Source: Pontibacillus chungwhensis
Lineage (GTDB): Bacteria; Bacillota; Bacilli; Bacillales; BH030062
Direction of reading: 5' to 3'
NCBI RefSeq assembly: GCF_030166655.1
Contig: NZ_CP126446.1
Coordinates: 3,844,001-3,908,000 of the forward strand
Length of the DNA stretch: 64,000 nucleotides
The translations under genes were made by a program, and so were the position numbers. Every line of letters begins with the position of its first letter. Within the stretch, counting starts at the first letter, position 1. This document shows positions 1 through 9,123 of the stretch, one piece after another. Under the pieces are notes generated by a model that searched no databases, was not told the DNA's origin, and saw only the letters and a program-made list of their open reading frames with translations.

Positions 1-554
1 GTTTTACCGGCTTTTGGTGGTGCTACTACAAGACCACGCTGACCGAAACCAACCGGTGTCATGAGGTCGATAATTCTCGTTGAAAGCTTTTTCGTCTCAG
101 TTTCAAGTCCCATCATACGATCAGGATATAGTGGCGTTAGAGCCGGGAAGTGTACACGCTCTTTTGCGGAATCAGGGTCTTCGCCGTTAACAGCATCAAC
201 GTGAAGAAGGCCATAGTAGCGCTCATTTTCTTTTGGCGGACGTACTTTACCCGACACCTTATCCCCATTTCGAAGATCGAAACGACGGATTTGTGACGCT
301 GAAATATAAATATCTTCTGCACTTGGAGAGTAATTAATCGGACGTAAGAAACCAAAGCCTTCTGAAGGGATAATTTCTAGAATTCCGTCCATGAATAGGA
401 AGCCATCTTTTTCAGCTTGCGCCTTTAAGATCGCAAAGATTAATTCTCGTTTCGTTAATTTCGCATAGTAAGAGACTTTATATTCACGTGCTAAGGAATA
501 GAGTTCCTTTAAATTTAAGGTCTCAAGATGCGATATGGATAGTGAAACGGACAC
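1..554 (-). CDS. rho: Transcription termination factor Rho, N-terminal part (cut by window start)
   Basis: Hexameric RNA helicase that terminates transcription. About 184 residues are visible, reading inward from a GTG at 554 (VSVSLSISHLETLNLKELY...). Seen: the N-terminal helical Rho_N domain, then the cold-shock-like RNA-binding domain (GFLFMDGILEIIPSEGFGF, then the INYSPSAEDIYISASQIRRF type of sequence), ending in VGFGQRGLVVAPPKAG just before the Walker A lysine. The rest lies outside the window. Downstream of glpX on the same strand, as in Bacillus subtilis. The GTG start is chosen because the homologous N-terminus begins there; the ribosome-binding site is weak. Confidence 0.93.
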   Translation of the reverse strand, partial: MSVSLSISHLETLNLKELYSLAREYKVSYYAKLTKRELIFAILKAQAEKDGFLFMDGILEIIPSEGFGFLRPINYSPSAEDIYISASQIRRFDLRNGDKVSGKVRPPKENERYYGLLHVDAVNGEDPDSAKERVHFPALTPLYPDRMMGLETETKKLSTRIIDLMTPVGFGQRGLVVAPPKAGK

Positions 555-893
555 AATATCACCACACCTATGTTTATTTATTTTTATAATCTATGAAAGG
601 AAACAGTTCGAATATAGCTTCTGCAATGGATAAAAAATGGATCTTTTTTAATTGAAGGAAGTCTTTAGAAGCTAGAATAGAAGTTTGCCAACGGGGTTTA
701 AAAAACGAATTTTTATGGATGCTTTTTAAACAACTATCATTTTAACCCTAATCCATCTGTTTATTCAACTCCAGATTAAAAAAAATGAGCGCACCCTTTA
801 TGAGAGTGATTTTTAAGAGTAGAAGAAGAAGTTCTTTATGAATAGGTAAGCGACTACTCATACGTGATGAAGCAGTCGCTTAGTCTATCTTTT
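555..893. other. AT-rich spacer between rho and glpX
   Basis: About 340 bases without a convincing ORF. It must hold the rho promoter/leader and the 3' end of the glpX transcript. The only clear structure is the hairpin at 848-881. I see no riboswitch-like conservation. Confidence 0.5.
848..881 (-). terminator. Possible terminator of glpX
   Basis: Inverted repeat AAGCGACT / AGTCGCTT with an 18-nt loop, just after the glpX stop. The minus-strand U-tract is poor; on the plus strand a T-run follows. Polarity is therefore uncertain. Confidence 0.4.
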
Positions 894-1862
894 TTATGGT
901 TTAATTACTAGATTTGGTTTCTTTTTCAGAGAATGGTCGCCATCTATAAAGCGAACCGTTCCTGATTTCGCGCGCATGACAACCGTTTGGGTCGTCGCAT
1001 GCACACCTTTGAACTGTACACCTCTGAGCAATTCACCATCTGTAACGCCTGTTGCGGCGAAAATGGCGTCGTCGCCTCCACAAAAGTCATCCATATGTAA
1101 CACTTTGTGAATATCATCGATGCCCATCTTCATACAACGTTCTTCTTGTTCAGCGTTCTCCGGGAGTAATTTCCCTTGAATTTCTCCACCTAAACATTTC
1201 AGAGCGGCTGCTGCTAAAACGCCTTCTGGAGCTCCTCCGCTTCCGAACAAAATATCTACGCCTGTATGATCGAATGCTGTATTGATCGCCGCTGCTACAT
1301 CTCCATCAGAAATGAGCTTAATGCGTGCGCCCGCCTGTCTGATCTCTTCGATCAACCCTTCGTGACGCTTTCTGTTCAATACAATGGCCACAACATCCTC
1401 GACATCTTTGTTCTTGGCTTTTGCCACTGCCTTTAAATTCTCTTCAACGGAAGCATTAATGTCGACTAAGCCGACTGCCTCCGGTCCAACGGCTAGTTTC
1501 TCCATGTACATATCTGGTGCGTGAAGAAGTTTACTATGATCAGCTACAGCGAGAACAGAAAGTGCATTCCACGTCCCTTGTGCCACGATGTTGGTTCCTT
1601 CTAAAGGATCAACCGCTACATCGACACGGGGGCCGTATCCATTTCCGAGCTTCTCTCCTATATAAAGCATAGGAGCCTCGTCCATTTCCCCTTCTCCGAT
1701 CACCACTGTGCCTTTCATTGGAATTGTATCAAAGACGTCACGCATAGCGCTTGTGGCTGCGTCATCCGCTTCATCTTTCTTTCCTCGTCCCATCCAGCGC
1801 GCTGACGCAAGCGCCGCGGCCTCTGTGACGCGTACTAATTCCATCGTTAAACTTCTTTCCAT
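894..1862 (-). CDS. glpX: Class II fructose-1,6-bisphosphatase
   Basis: Dephosphorylates fructose-1,6-bisphosphate in gluconeogenesis (cytosolic, metal-dependent). 322 residues, the usual GlpX length. Visible motifs of the lithium-sensitive phosphatase fold: [15 protein letters not shown] (about 57-71) and DPLEGT (85-90); [10 protein letters not shown] lies in the C-terminal half. An upstream in-frame ATG at 1916 exists, but the start at 1862 is preferred: GGGGAGG sits 8 nt before it and [16 protein letters not shown] is the family N-terminus. Follows murA by 113 nt on the same strand and probably shares its transcript. Confidence 0.95.
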   Translation of the reverse strand: MERSLTMELVRVTEAAALASARWMGRGKKDEADDAATSAMRDVFDTIPMKGTVVIGEGEMDEAPMLYIGEKLGNGYGPRVDVAVDPLEGTNIVAQGTWNALSVLAVADHSKLLHAPDMYMEKLAVGPEAVGLVDINASVEENLKAVAKAKNKDVEDVVAIVLNRKRHEGLIEEIRQAGARIKLISDGDVAAAINTAFDHTGVDILFGSGGAPEGVLAAAALKCLGGEIQGKLLPENAEQEERCMKMGIDDIHKVLHMDDFCGGDDAIFAATGVTDGELLRGVQFKGVHATTQTVVMRAKSGTVRFIDGDHSLKKKPNLVIKP

Positions 1863-1975
1863 GGTAATTCCTCCCCTTGTTTGTAAGCGTGGCTTAAGAG
1901 AAGCTCCCTCCCACAAGAGCCTCTCCCCTCACGCTTTACGTTGGTTGATCACCCACATCTCCATGGAACACACGT

Positions 1976-3262
1976 TTAAGAATTTTGAAATTGTTCGATT
2001 TCGGCTTCAGTCATTTTCTCACGCCAGATCACAGCACCAAGGTCAGAGAGTTTCTCTACTAAGTTCTCATATCCCCGGTCGATGTGTTCAAGACCTGTGA
2101 TTTCTGTTACGCCGTTCGCCATTAAACCTGCTGCGACAAGAGCAGCACCTGCTCGTAAGTCGCTTGCTTTTACCTTAGCCCCTTGAAGGGTTATCGGCCC
2201 ATTTACAATGGCCGAACTTCCTTCCACTTTGATGTCTGCATTCATACGACGCAGTTCATCAATGTGTTTAAAGCGTGCTTGATAAATCGTATCCGTTACA
2301 ACGCCTGTCCCTCTTGCTTGTGTTAAAAGTGAGGTAAAAGGCTGCTGGAGATCCGTCGGGAACCCTGGATAGACGAGTGTCTTAATATCCACGCTTGTCA
2401 AAGGATTTGAACGTCTGACAAGGAGTTGATCATCTCCGGTTTCCACTACAATCCCCATCTCTCTTAATTTCGCAATCAAGGATTCTAAGTGTAGAGGGAT
2501 GACATTATCAATAATGACTTCCTCTCCCTTAGCCGCTGCCATGATTGTATACGTCCCTGCTTCAATACGGTCCGGAATGATCGTATGCTGGCAGCCACTT
2601 AAATGGTCAACGCCCTCAATACGAATCACATCTGTTCCTGCTCCTTTAATTTTAGCCCCCATGCTAGTTAAAAGAGTCGCAACATCAATAATCTCCGGTT
2701 CCTTAGCAGCATTTTCAATAATCGTTTTCCCTTTTGCCTTTACAGCTGCAAGCATAATGTTAATGGTTGCACCAACACTCACCACATCAAGGTAAATGCG
2801 TGCTCCACGTAATTCTTCTGCTCTAAGGTAAATTGCTCCTTGCTCATTGGTAACTTGAGCCCCAAGAGCTTCAAAACCTTTAATGTGCTGGTCAATTGGG
2901 CGAGGACCTAAATGGCATCCTCCAGGTAAGCCGATTACAGCTTTCTTAAAGCGACCTAACATCGCCCCCATAAAGTAGTAAGAAGCGCGAAGCTTCTTTA
3001 CCCGTCCGTTTGGCAGGGGCATCGAGATCATGTCTGAAGGATCAATATAAATATCTTGGCCACGTTTAGAAACGCGCCCTCCTATTTCCTGCAGTAAGTG
3101 GCTTAGAGTGTCAACATCAGAAATATTCGGTAACCCCTCAATTGTTACAGGTGATTCAGCTAGAATAGCAGCCGGTAGTAATGCGACCGCACTGTTCTTC
3201 GCTCCGCTGACGCGTACCTTCCCTTTGAGAGAGTGACCTCCTTCAACAAGCAATTTTTCCAT
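1976..3262 (-). CDS. murA: UDP-N-acetylglucosamine 1-carboxyvinyltransferase
   Basis: Transfers enolpyruvate from PEP to UDP-GlcNAc, the first committed step of peptidoglycan synthesis. 428 residues, full length. Substrate-site KNS is at 22-24 ([16 protein letters not shown]), and the catalytic, fosfomycin-reactive cysteine is C116 in [16 protein letters not shown]. Ribosome-binding site AAGGGAG precedes the ATG. By position next to rho and glpX it corresponds to the second MurA of B. subtilis (murAB/murZ), so another murA probably exists elsewhere in the genome (inference from synteny). Confidence 0.96.
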   Translation of the reverse strand: MEKLLVEGGHSLKGKVRVSGAKNSAVALLPAAILAESPVTIEGLPNISDVDTLSHLLQEIGGRVSKRGQDIYIDPSDMISMPLPNGRVKKLRASYYFMGAMLGRFKKAVIGLPGGCHLGPRPIDQHIKGFEALGAQVTNEQGAIYLRAEELRGARIYLDVVSVGATINIMLAAVKAKGKTIIENAAKEPEIIDVATLLTSMGAKIKGAGTDVIRIEGVDHLSGCQHTIIPDRIEAGTYTIMAAAKGEEVIIDNVIPLHLESLIAKLREMGIVVETGDDQLLVRRSNPLTSVDIKTLVYPGFPTDLQQPFTSLLTQARGTGVVTDTIYQARFKHIDELRRMNADIKVEGSSAIVNGPITLQGAKVKASDLRAGAALVAAGLMANGVTEITGLEHIDRGYENLVEKLSDLGAVIWREKMTEAEIEQFQNS

Positions 3263-3285
3263 GACGGACTCCCTTCTTTCATGTA

Positions 3286-3307
3286 AAGCCTATTTTAGAT
3301 TAGGCTT
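3286..3307. repeat. Small hairpin between fsa and murA
   Basis: AAGCCTA / TAGGCTT inverted repeat with an 8-nt loop in the 78-nt gap. On the plus strand it is followed by ATTTTG. It may be a weak terminator or a structure in the murA leader; function unclear. Confidence 0.35.
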
Positions 3308-3340
3308 ATTTTGCACAATATTTCCAAGTTCATGCACGAT

Positions 3341-3979
3341 TTATTTATTCCAATCGTTCTTGAACTTTTCAATACCTTGATCAGTTAGTGGATGTTTTAC
3401 TAACTGAGTAATAACTTTCAATGGAATAGTCGCAATATGCGCACCATGTAAAGCGGCTTCTGTTACGTGCATTGGATGACGAACAGATGCAGCGATAATT
3501 TCTGAATCAATGCTGTGACGGTCGAAAATCTCTGCGATTTGCGCGATTAAGTCCATCCCGTTTTGACCGATGTCATCCAGGCGACCTAAGAATGGTGATA
3601 CGTATGTGGCACCAGCGCGCGCAGCTAAAAGCGCTTGGTTGGCATTAAAGATAAGCGTTACGTTTGTTTTAACGCCCTTTTCTGATAATTTCTTAACAGC
3701 TTTTAGTCCTTCAAGCGTCATTGGAACCTTAATTGTAATATTCGGTGCAATCTTTACTAATTCCTCTGCTTCGCGCAACATTCCTTCTGCATCTTCTGCC
3801 ATAACTTCTGCGCTTACAGATCCTTCTACTTCATCTGTGATTTCTTTTAAACGGTCATGAAACGAAACGTTTTTCTCTTTCGCAACTAGTGAAGGGTTTG
3901 TTGTAACTCCTGCTAGGATTCCTAATGCGTTTGCCTCGCGGATTTCGTCAATGTTCGCTGTGTCGATAAAAAATTTCAT
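3341..3979 (-). CDS. fsa: Transaldolase-like / fructose-6-phosphate aldolase
   Basis: Small single-domain transaldolase (TalC/FSA subfamily, tal/ywjH in B. subtilis); class I aldolase chemistry in sugar-phosphate metabolism. 212 residues, the normal size for the short subfamily. Starts [17 protein letters not shown], has [12 protein letters not shown] (about 24-35), and the Schiff-base lysine is K84 in NITIKVPMT. Good ribosome-binding site (GGGGAGG). Which reaction it catalyses, transaldolase or F6P aldolase, cannot be told from sequence alone. Follows fbaA but is separated from it by a terminator. Confidence 0.93.
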   Translation of the reverse strand: MKFFIDTANIDEIREANALGILAGVTTNPSLVAKEKNVSFHDRLKEITDEVEGSVSAEVMAEDAEGMLREAEELVKIAPNITIKVPMTLEGLKAVKKLSEKGVKTNVTLIFNANQALLAARAGATYVSPFLGRLDDIGQNGMDLIAQIAEIFDRHSIDSEIIAASVRHPMHVTEAALHGAHIATIPLKVITQLVKHPLTDQGIEKFKNDWNK

Positions 3980-4020
3980 GTGAATTTCCTCCCCTAATGA
4001 TGTGCAATTATTTATGTGAG

Positions 4021-4047
4021 CTGTTCACTTCCCATTTAAGTGAACAG
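4021..4047. repeat. 10-bp perfect inverted repeat upstream of fsa
   Basis: CTGTTCACTT, 7-nt spacer, AAGTGAACAG, lying 42-68 nt upstream of the fsa start and downstream of the fbaA terminator. It has no U-tract, so an operator or leader structure is more likely than a terminator. The regulator is unknown. Confidence 0.5.
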
Positions 4048-4104
4048 AAACCACTCTTTAGATCTATATAACTAGTACTTTCGCCATTTAAAACGTTTTC
4101 ATTT

Positions 4105-4138
4105 TATATAAAAGGAAACCGCCGAACTAGCGGCGGTT
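4105..4138 (-). terminator. Rho-independent terminator of fbaA
   Basis: Stem AACCGCCG / CGGCGGTT with a 6-nt loop at 4117-4138, followed on the minus strand by TCCTTTTATA. It lies 14 nt after the fbaA stop. Confidence 0.85.
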
Positions 4139-4151
4139 ACTCTTTTGTTTA

Positions 4152-5015
4152 CTATGCCTTCTGAGAAGAACCGAATTCGCGCATTTTGCCGATTACAGTT
4201 GCTTTGATCGCGTCGCGACCAGGACCCATGTATTTACGAGGATCGTAAAGGTCAGGCTTTTCAGCAAGAACTTCGCGAATCGCTTTACCTTGGGATACTT
4301 GGTTCTCAGTGTTTACGTTAATTTTCGCAGTACCGAAGGAGATTGCTTTTTGAATGTCAGCAGTTGGGATTCCAGTACCACCATGAAGAACTAGAGGCTT
4401 GTCTACAAGACCCATGATTTCTTCCATACGGTCGAAGCCTAGGTTAGGTTCACCTTTGTAAGGTCCGTGAACAGAACCTAATGCTGGAGCGAATACGTCA
4501 ACGTTTGTTTCATCAACAAGTTGCTTACACTCAGATGGAATTGCGTATGCTGCTTCAGCATCGTCAACGATTAGATCGTCTTCCTGACCACCAACACGGC
4601 CAAGTTCTGCTTCAACAGATACACCGTGGATATGAGCTAATTCAACAACTTTCTTCGTAACAGCGATGTTTTCTTCTAAAGGATCATGAGAAGCATCGAT
4701 CATTACAGATGTGAAACCAGCGTGGATTGCTTCCGCACATTTTTCGAAGCTAGAACCGTGGTCTAAGTGAATCGCAACTGGAACTGTTGTACCGTAAGAT
4801 TCCATAAGTGCTTCTACCATTGATACAACAACTTTGAAGCCACCCATGTAACGTGCTGCGCCTTCAGATACACCTAAGATTACTGGAGATTTCTCTTCTT
4901 CAGCAGCCTGAAGAATCGCTTGAGCGTACTCCAAGTTGTTTAGGTTAAATTGGCCAACACCATAACGGTTTTCTTTAGCCGTTTCTAACATTTCTTTCAT
5001 TGATACTAGCGGCAT
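4152..5015 (-). CDS. fbaA: Class II fructose-1,6-bisphosphate aldolase
   Basis: Zinc-dependent glycolytic/gluconeogenic aldolase cleaving FBP to DHAP and glyceraldehyde-3-phosphate. 287 residues. Zinc and catalytic signatures: HLDHG at 83-87, [11 protein letters not shown] (100-110), EAELG (about 135), GSVHG and VLHGGTG in the C-terminal half. Strong ribosome-binding site AAGGAGG. Together with glpX and fsa it makes a small central-carbon cluster. A near-consensus cre site lies about 150 nt upstream. Confidence 0.97.
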   Translation of the reverse strand: MPLVSMKEMLETAKENRYGVGQFNLNNLEYAQAILQAAEEEKSPVILGVSEGAARYMGGFKVVVSMVEALMESYGTTVPVAIHLDHGSSFEKCAEAIHAGFTSVMIDASHDPLEENIAVTKKVVELAHIHGVSVEAELGRVGGQEDDLIVDDAEAAYAIPSECKQLVDETNVDVFAPALGSVHGPYKGEPNLGFDRMEEIMGLVDKPLVLHGGTGIPTADIQKAISFGTAKINVNTENQVSQGKAIREVLAEKPDLYDPRKYMGPGRDAIKATVIGKMREFGSSQKA

Positions 5016-5163
5016 GGACTAGTCCTCCTTTATATACTTTCACAGAATCACATCGTATAGTGTTTACACCATCATACGTTCCAATTCTCTGACATAGGAA
5101 TTTAACACCTTTTCCTTACATAGCATACCAAGTCCATACCACTGGTGCAACAGCCCAATTAAA

Positions 5164-5177
5164 CGTTAGCGCTTACA
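5164..5177 (-). promoter_or_regulatory. cre-like site upstream of fbaA
   Basis: Minus-strand TGTAAGCGCTAACG matches the CcpA consensus TGWAANCGNTNWCA except for the last base. It is between the spo0F stop and fbaA, so CcpA could affect fbaA or act as a roadblock for spo0F read-through. Confidence 0.5.
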
Positions 5178-5203
5178 TAAACATTTTTCCTGCAAACGCC
5201 GGT

Positions 5204-5563
5204 CTAATGCAAAATATTCAAAATAATCTCCCTAATTTCTTGTACGTTAAAAGGCTTCGAAATAACCGTTTTTACAAGGGAGTGTGAGTGAGCCCCCTGC
5301 AGATCATCTTCTGATAATCCACTCATAAGTACAGCAGGAATTTGATAGTTCTCTGCTTGTAATTCATCCAGTACTTCAAGACCATCTTTAACCGGTAACT
5401 TATAATCTAATAGTAAAAGGTCTGGATGTTGTTCTTTGACGAAATCGACTGCTTCTTGCCCTGTTTTTGCTTCGATTACGTTTAGTTCCATCGTTTTCAG
5501 TACTTCTCTTAATAGCATGCGTATTCCAGGTTGATCATCAACCACTAATACTGACTTCGTCAT
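5204..5563 (-). CDS. spo0F: Sporulation phosphorelay response regulator Spo0F
   Basis: Single receiver domain without an output domain (119 residues). It takes phosphate from sporulation kinases and passes it to Spo0B, towards Spo0A. Acidic pocket D10-D11 (VVDDQPG), phospho-acceptor D53 (LLLLDYKLP), serine of the T/S position in AVLMSGLSE, and the conserved lysine in VISKPFN. Position between fbaA and ywjG matches B. subtilis, which supports Spo0F over another lone CheY-like protein. It diverges from B. subtilis Spo0F in the helix after the active site. Confidence 0.88.
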   Translation of the reverse strand: MTKSVLVVDDQPGIRMLLREVLKTMELNVIEAKTGQEAVDFVKEQHPDLLLLDYKLPVKDGLEVLDELQAENYQIPAVLMSGLSEDDLQGAHSHSLVKTVISKPFNVQEIREIILNILH

Positions 5564-5622
5564 AGTTCCCCTCCGTCCAAGTGTTTAATCCTTTAATTTA
5601 TGTATGACCTTTACATTATGTC

Positions 5623-5646
5623 AATTCGCTTAAAGAATAGCGAATT
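5623..5646. repeat. 8-bp inverted repeat between spo0F and ywjG
   Basis: AATTCGCT, 8-nt spacer, AGCGAATT in the divergent intergenic region. Possible operator; no partner recognised. Confidence 0.35.
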
Positions 5647-5694
5647 CCTGCATGCTTTTTCCGAAAACCCTAATATTCCCTTTTGCTCTATTAT

Positions 5695-5723
5695 TTTACG
5701 GAAAGTTTAAAAGCCGATACAAT
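5695..5723 (+). promoter_or_regulatory. Putative sigma-A promoter of ywjG
   Basis: -35 TTTACG, 17-nt spacer, -10 TACAAT, about 34 nt before the TTG start. Confidence 0.5.
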
Positions 5724-5757
5724 ATGAACGAGTTCATGCTAAAAGGAGGAAAACCCG

Positions 5758-6279
5758 TTGCTTAAAATGCTAGCTACTCAAATTACCGGCCTTTTCAGAG
5801 GGATTCATGAGAAGGAAGAATTTCAAATAGAAGATGTTGCCCGTTCTTTATCACAAGCTGTTGTGGGGGATGGTCGGATTTATGTGAAAGGATTTGGTGA
5901 AATGGTTGCCATTGAATCTGAAGTGCAATCAGGTCCTGAACCTTTGCCGAAACAGCACGTTTATGACCCTTCTGTCTCCTTAAGTCATCTCGATCGCGTA
6001 ATTGTTGCTTCTCGCTTTGCAGACGATGAGAATGCTTTATCGTTCATCAAGGATGTGCAAGAGCAAGGTGCGGAAGCTATTCTTATTGCTGCTGAGACAA
6101 AAGAGGACAATCCAGCTAAAGAGCAAGCGGATTTCTTTATTAACACCAGAGCAAAAGGACCGCTTCTCCCATTTGAAATGGAGCGCGTCGGCTTCCCAAG
6201 CACCATAGCCATGCTATATGTCCACCACGCCCTCTTCGTCACCGTCAAAGAAATCACCGACGAATACGACATCGACTAA
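5758..6279 (+). CDS. ywjG: DUF2529 family protein YwjG
   Basis: Conserved Firmicutes protein of unknown function, 173 residues, located as in B. subtilis between spo0F and pyrG but transcribed divergently from spo0F. The sequence alternates hydrophobic strands and helices (GRIYVKGFGEM, DRVIVASRF, EAILIAAE) in a way that recalls a SIS/Rossmann-like sugar-phosphate fold; that comparison is inference. The TTG start is supported by AAAGGAGGA 7 nt upstream. The first ATG at 5767 would be too far from it. Confidence 0.85.
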   Translation: MLKMLATQITGLFRGIHEKEEFQIEDVARSLSQAVVGDGRIYVKGFGEMVAIESEVQSGPEPLPKQHVYDPSVSLSHLDRVIVASRFADDENALSFIKDVQEQGAEAILIAAETKEDNPAKEQADFFINTRAKGPLLPFEMERVGFPSTIAMLYVHHALFVTVKEITDEYDID

Positions 6280-6306
6280 CACTTCTATGCGGTGAAGGGA
6301 TGGTGC

Positions 6307-6393
6307 GTGTCAGACACCGTTTAGTGCTTTAATGAAGTGCAGGGTGTTTGACACGATTTAGCGCTTTACCAGTGTGCAGGGTGTCTGACACCC
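6307..6393. repeat. Family D repeats, three copies of GTGTCnGACAC
   Basis: Palindromic cores at 6307-6317, 6344-6354 and 6381-6391, embedded in a degenerate unit ending CCCTTTAGTGCTTT-like. The cluster lies just beyond the pyrG terminator. Same family as clusters near 9010, 28390, 33300 and 61620. Confidence 0.8.
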
Positions 6394-6426
6394 TGCTGTT
6401 CTTTACAGCGTTAAAGTGAATAGGGT

Positions 6427-6460
6427 AAAAAAAGCCTGCCGGGTGATCGGCAGGCTTTTT
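6427..6460. terminator. Bidirectional terminator between ywjG and pyrG
   Basis: Stem GCCTGCCG / CGGCAGGC flanked by A-run and T-run on both sides. It serves pyrG (minus) and could also stop ywjG read-through. Confidence 0.9.
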
Positions 6461-6467
6461 AGTGGTT

Positions 6468-8084
<1,617 letters not shown>

Positions 8085-8152
8085 TTATTTAATCCTCAGG
8101 AGGTCTTCGATACTTATATGCTATACATTTCATTATCTTTTTATAAAATAGA

Positions 8153-8186
8153 AAAGCGCTCCCGTTAAATCTAACGGGAGCGCTTT
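8153..8186 (-). promoter_or_regulatory. pyrG leader attenuator hairpin
   Basis: 15-bp perfect stem AAAGCGCTCCCGTTA with a 4-nt loop, followed on the minus strand by TCTATTTTAT. It lies between the pyrG transcription start (8212) and the pyrG ATG. The 5' arm contains GCTCCC, the C-rich tract that G-extended transcripts bind in the B. subtilis pyrG mechanism. It may also terminate rpoE read-through. Confidence 0.8.
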
Positions 8187-8208
8187 AGTTTCCGATCTCT
8201 TTTAGAGA

Positions 8209-8248
8209 GCCCAAATAAAATAATACTGACTTCAGGAAAGAAAGTCAA
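8209..8248 (-). promoter_or_regulatory. pyrG promoter and GGGC start site
   Basis: -35 TTGACT (8243-8248), 17-nt spacer, -10 TATTAT (8220-8225), 7 nt, then GGGCTC starting at 8212. A GGGC initial transcribed sequence is the hallmark of reiterative G addition when CTP is low, known from B. subtilis pyrG. The -35 lies only 6 nt after the rpoE stop. Confidence 0.8.
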
Positions 8249-8254
8249 GAACGC

Positions 8255-8833
8255 TTATAAATCTTCGTTTTTGTCTTCCTCTTCATCATCATCATCGTCG
8301 TCTTCTTCGTCATCATCGTAGAGATTCTTTTCCTCATCGTCGTCATAGCTTGGATCTGTGTCTTCATCTTCAGCTAGATCGTAGTCTCCATCTAAACCAC
8401 TGTTCTCTTCCCCGTCTTCGTCGAGGTCAAGTTCTTCGTCATCTAGATCAAGATCATCTTCGATCTCTTCTTCTTCGATGTCTTCCTCTTCTTCTTCAAC
8501 AGGAGCTGCAGCTTTTTTCTTCTTAGGAGCAGCTTTCTTTTTCTTCTTAACAGGAGCTTGAATTTCTTCTTCAGCTTGTTCAACAGGATACCAACGCTTC
8601 AGTCCCCACATGTTGGAACCAATCGTAAGGAAACGGCCATCTGTATTTAAATCCGTAAAGAATTGAGCAATACGATCCGTTTTCTCTTCTTTGGAAAGTC
8701 CTTTAATCTCGCTAATTTTATTGAATAGGTCTTGAAAATCCAGCGCTTGCTTTTCGTCAAGTAAGATCTCATGCGCGATTTCTAGCATAGACATTTCAGC
8801 AATCTCGTCGTGGCTATAGTTTTTAAAGCTCAC
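8255..8833 (-). CDS. rpoE: RNA polymerase delta subunit
   Basis: Gram-positive RNA polymerase accessory subunit that helps recycle polymerase. 192 residues. The N-terminal HARE-HTH fold is about 1-90 (SMLEIAHEILLDEKQALDF..., SNMWGLKRWYP). Then comes a lysine block (KKKKKAAPKKKKAAA, about 97-111), then a very acidic disordered Asp/Glu tail to the end. The GTG at 8833 is chosen over an in-frame GTG at 8842 because AAAGGGAG lies 8 nt upstream of 8833 and overlaps the other. Position next to pyrG is conserved in Bacillaceae. Confidence 0.95.
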   Translation of the reverse strand: MSFKNYSHDEIAEMSMLEIAHEILLDEKQALDFQDLFNKISEIKGLSKEEKTDRIAQFFTDLNTDGRFLTIGSNMWGLKRWYPVEQAEEEIQAPVKKKKKAAPKKKKAAAPVEEEEEDIEEEEIEDDLDLDDEELDLDEDGEENSGLDGDYDLAEDEDTDPSYDDDEEKNLYDDDEEDDDDDDEEEDKNEDL

Positions 8834-8879
8834 GTACAGCACTCCCTTTATATCAAATATTTACTCATCATAACATAAT

Positions 8880-8908
8880 AGTATAAATTCTACGTTGTTC
8901 GGTTTCAA
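8880..8908 (-). promoter_or_regulatory. Putative sigma-A promoter of rpoE
   Basis: -35 TTGAAA (8903-8908), 17-nt spacer, -10 TATACT (8880-8885), about 47 nt before the GTG start. Confidence 0.65.
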
Positions 8909-8922
8909 CCATATCATACATT

Positions 8923-8945
8923 ATAAACAATTCAATATTGTTTAT
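8923..8945. repeat. 9-bp inverted repeat upstream of the rpoE promoter
   Basis: ATAAACAAT, 5-nt spacer, ATTGTTTAT, beginning 15 nt upstream of the -35. It could be an operator or an AT-rich UP-like element. Confidence 0.45.
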
Positions 8946-9008
8946 GCTAGAGTTTCGCCGAGTTTTTTCATGTGAAGGACGCTTCCTTTAGCACACTACA
9001 GCACAGCA

Positions 9009-9060
9009 GGGTGTCTGACACCCTTTATTGCTCTACCCCACTACAGCGTGTCTGACACCC
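9009..9060. repeat. Family D repeats, two copies
   Basis: GTGTCTGACAC cores at 9011-9021 and 9048-9058, just beyond the icmF terminator. Confidence 0.8.
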
Positions 9061-9089
9061 TTCACTGCTCTGCTGCGTTAGAGCGTGAG

Positions 9090-9117
9090 AAAGGGGAACC
9101 TTTTTGGGTTCCCCTTT
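9090..9117 (-). terminator. Terminator of the icmF operon
   Basis: 11-bp stem AAAGGGGAACC / GGTTCCCCTTT, 7 nt after the icmF stop. The U-tract is short on the minus strand. Confidence 0.75.
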
Positions 9118-9123
9118 TGTGGT

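Noticed and set aside
782-820. Terminator-like T-run (minus strand) upstream of rho
   Set aside because: A run of T follows CACTCTCATAAAGGGTGCGCTCA-type sequence, but the two halves are not complementary, so no hairpin forms.
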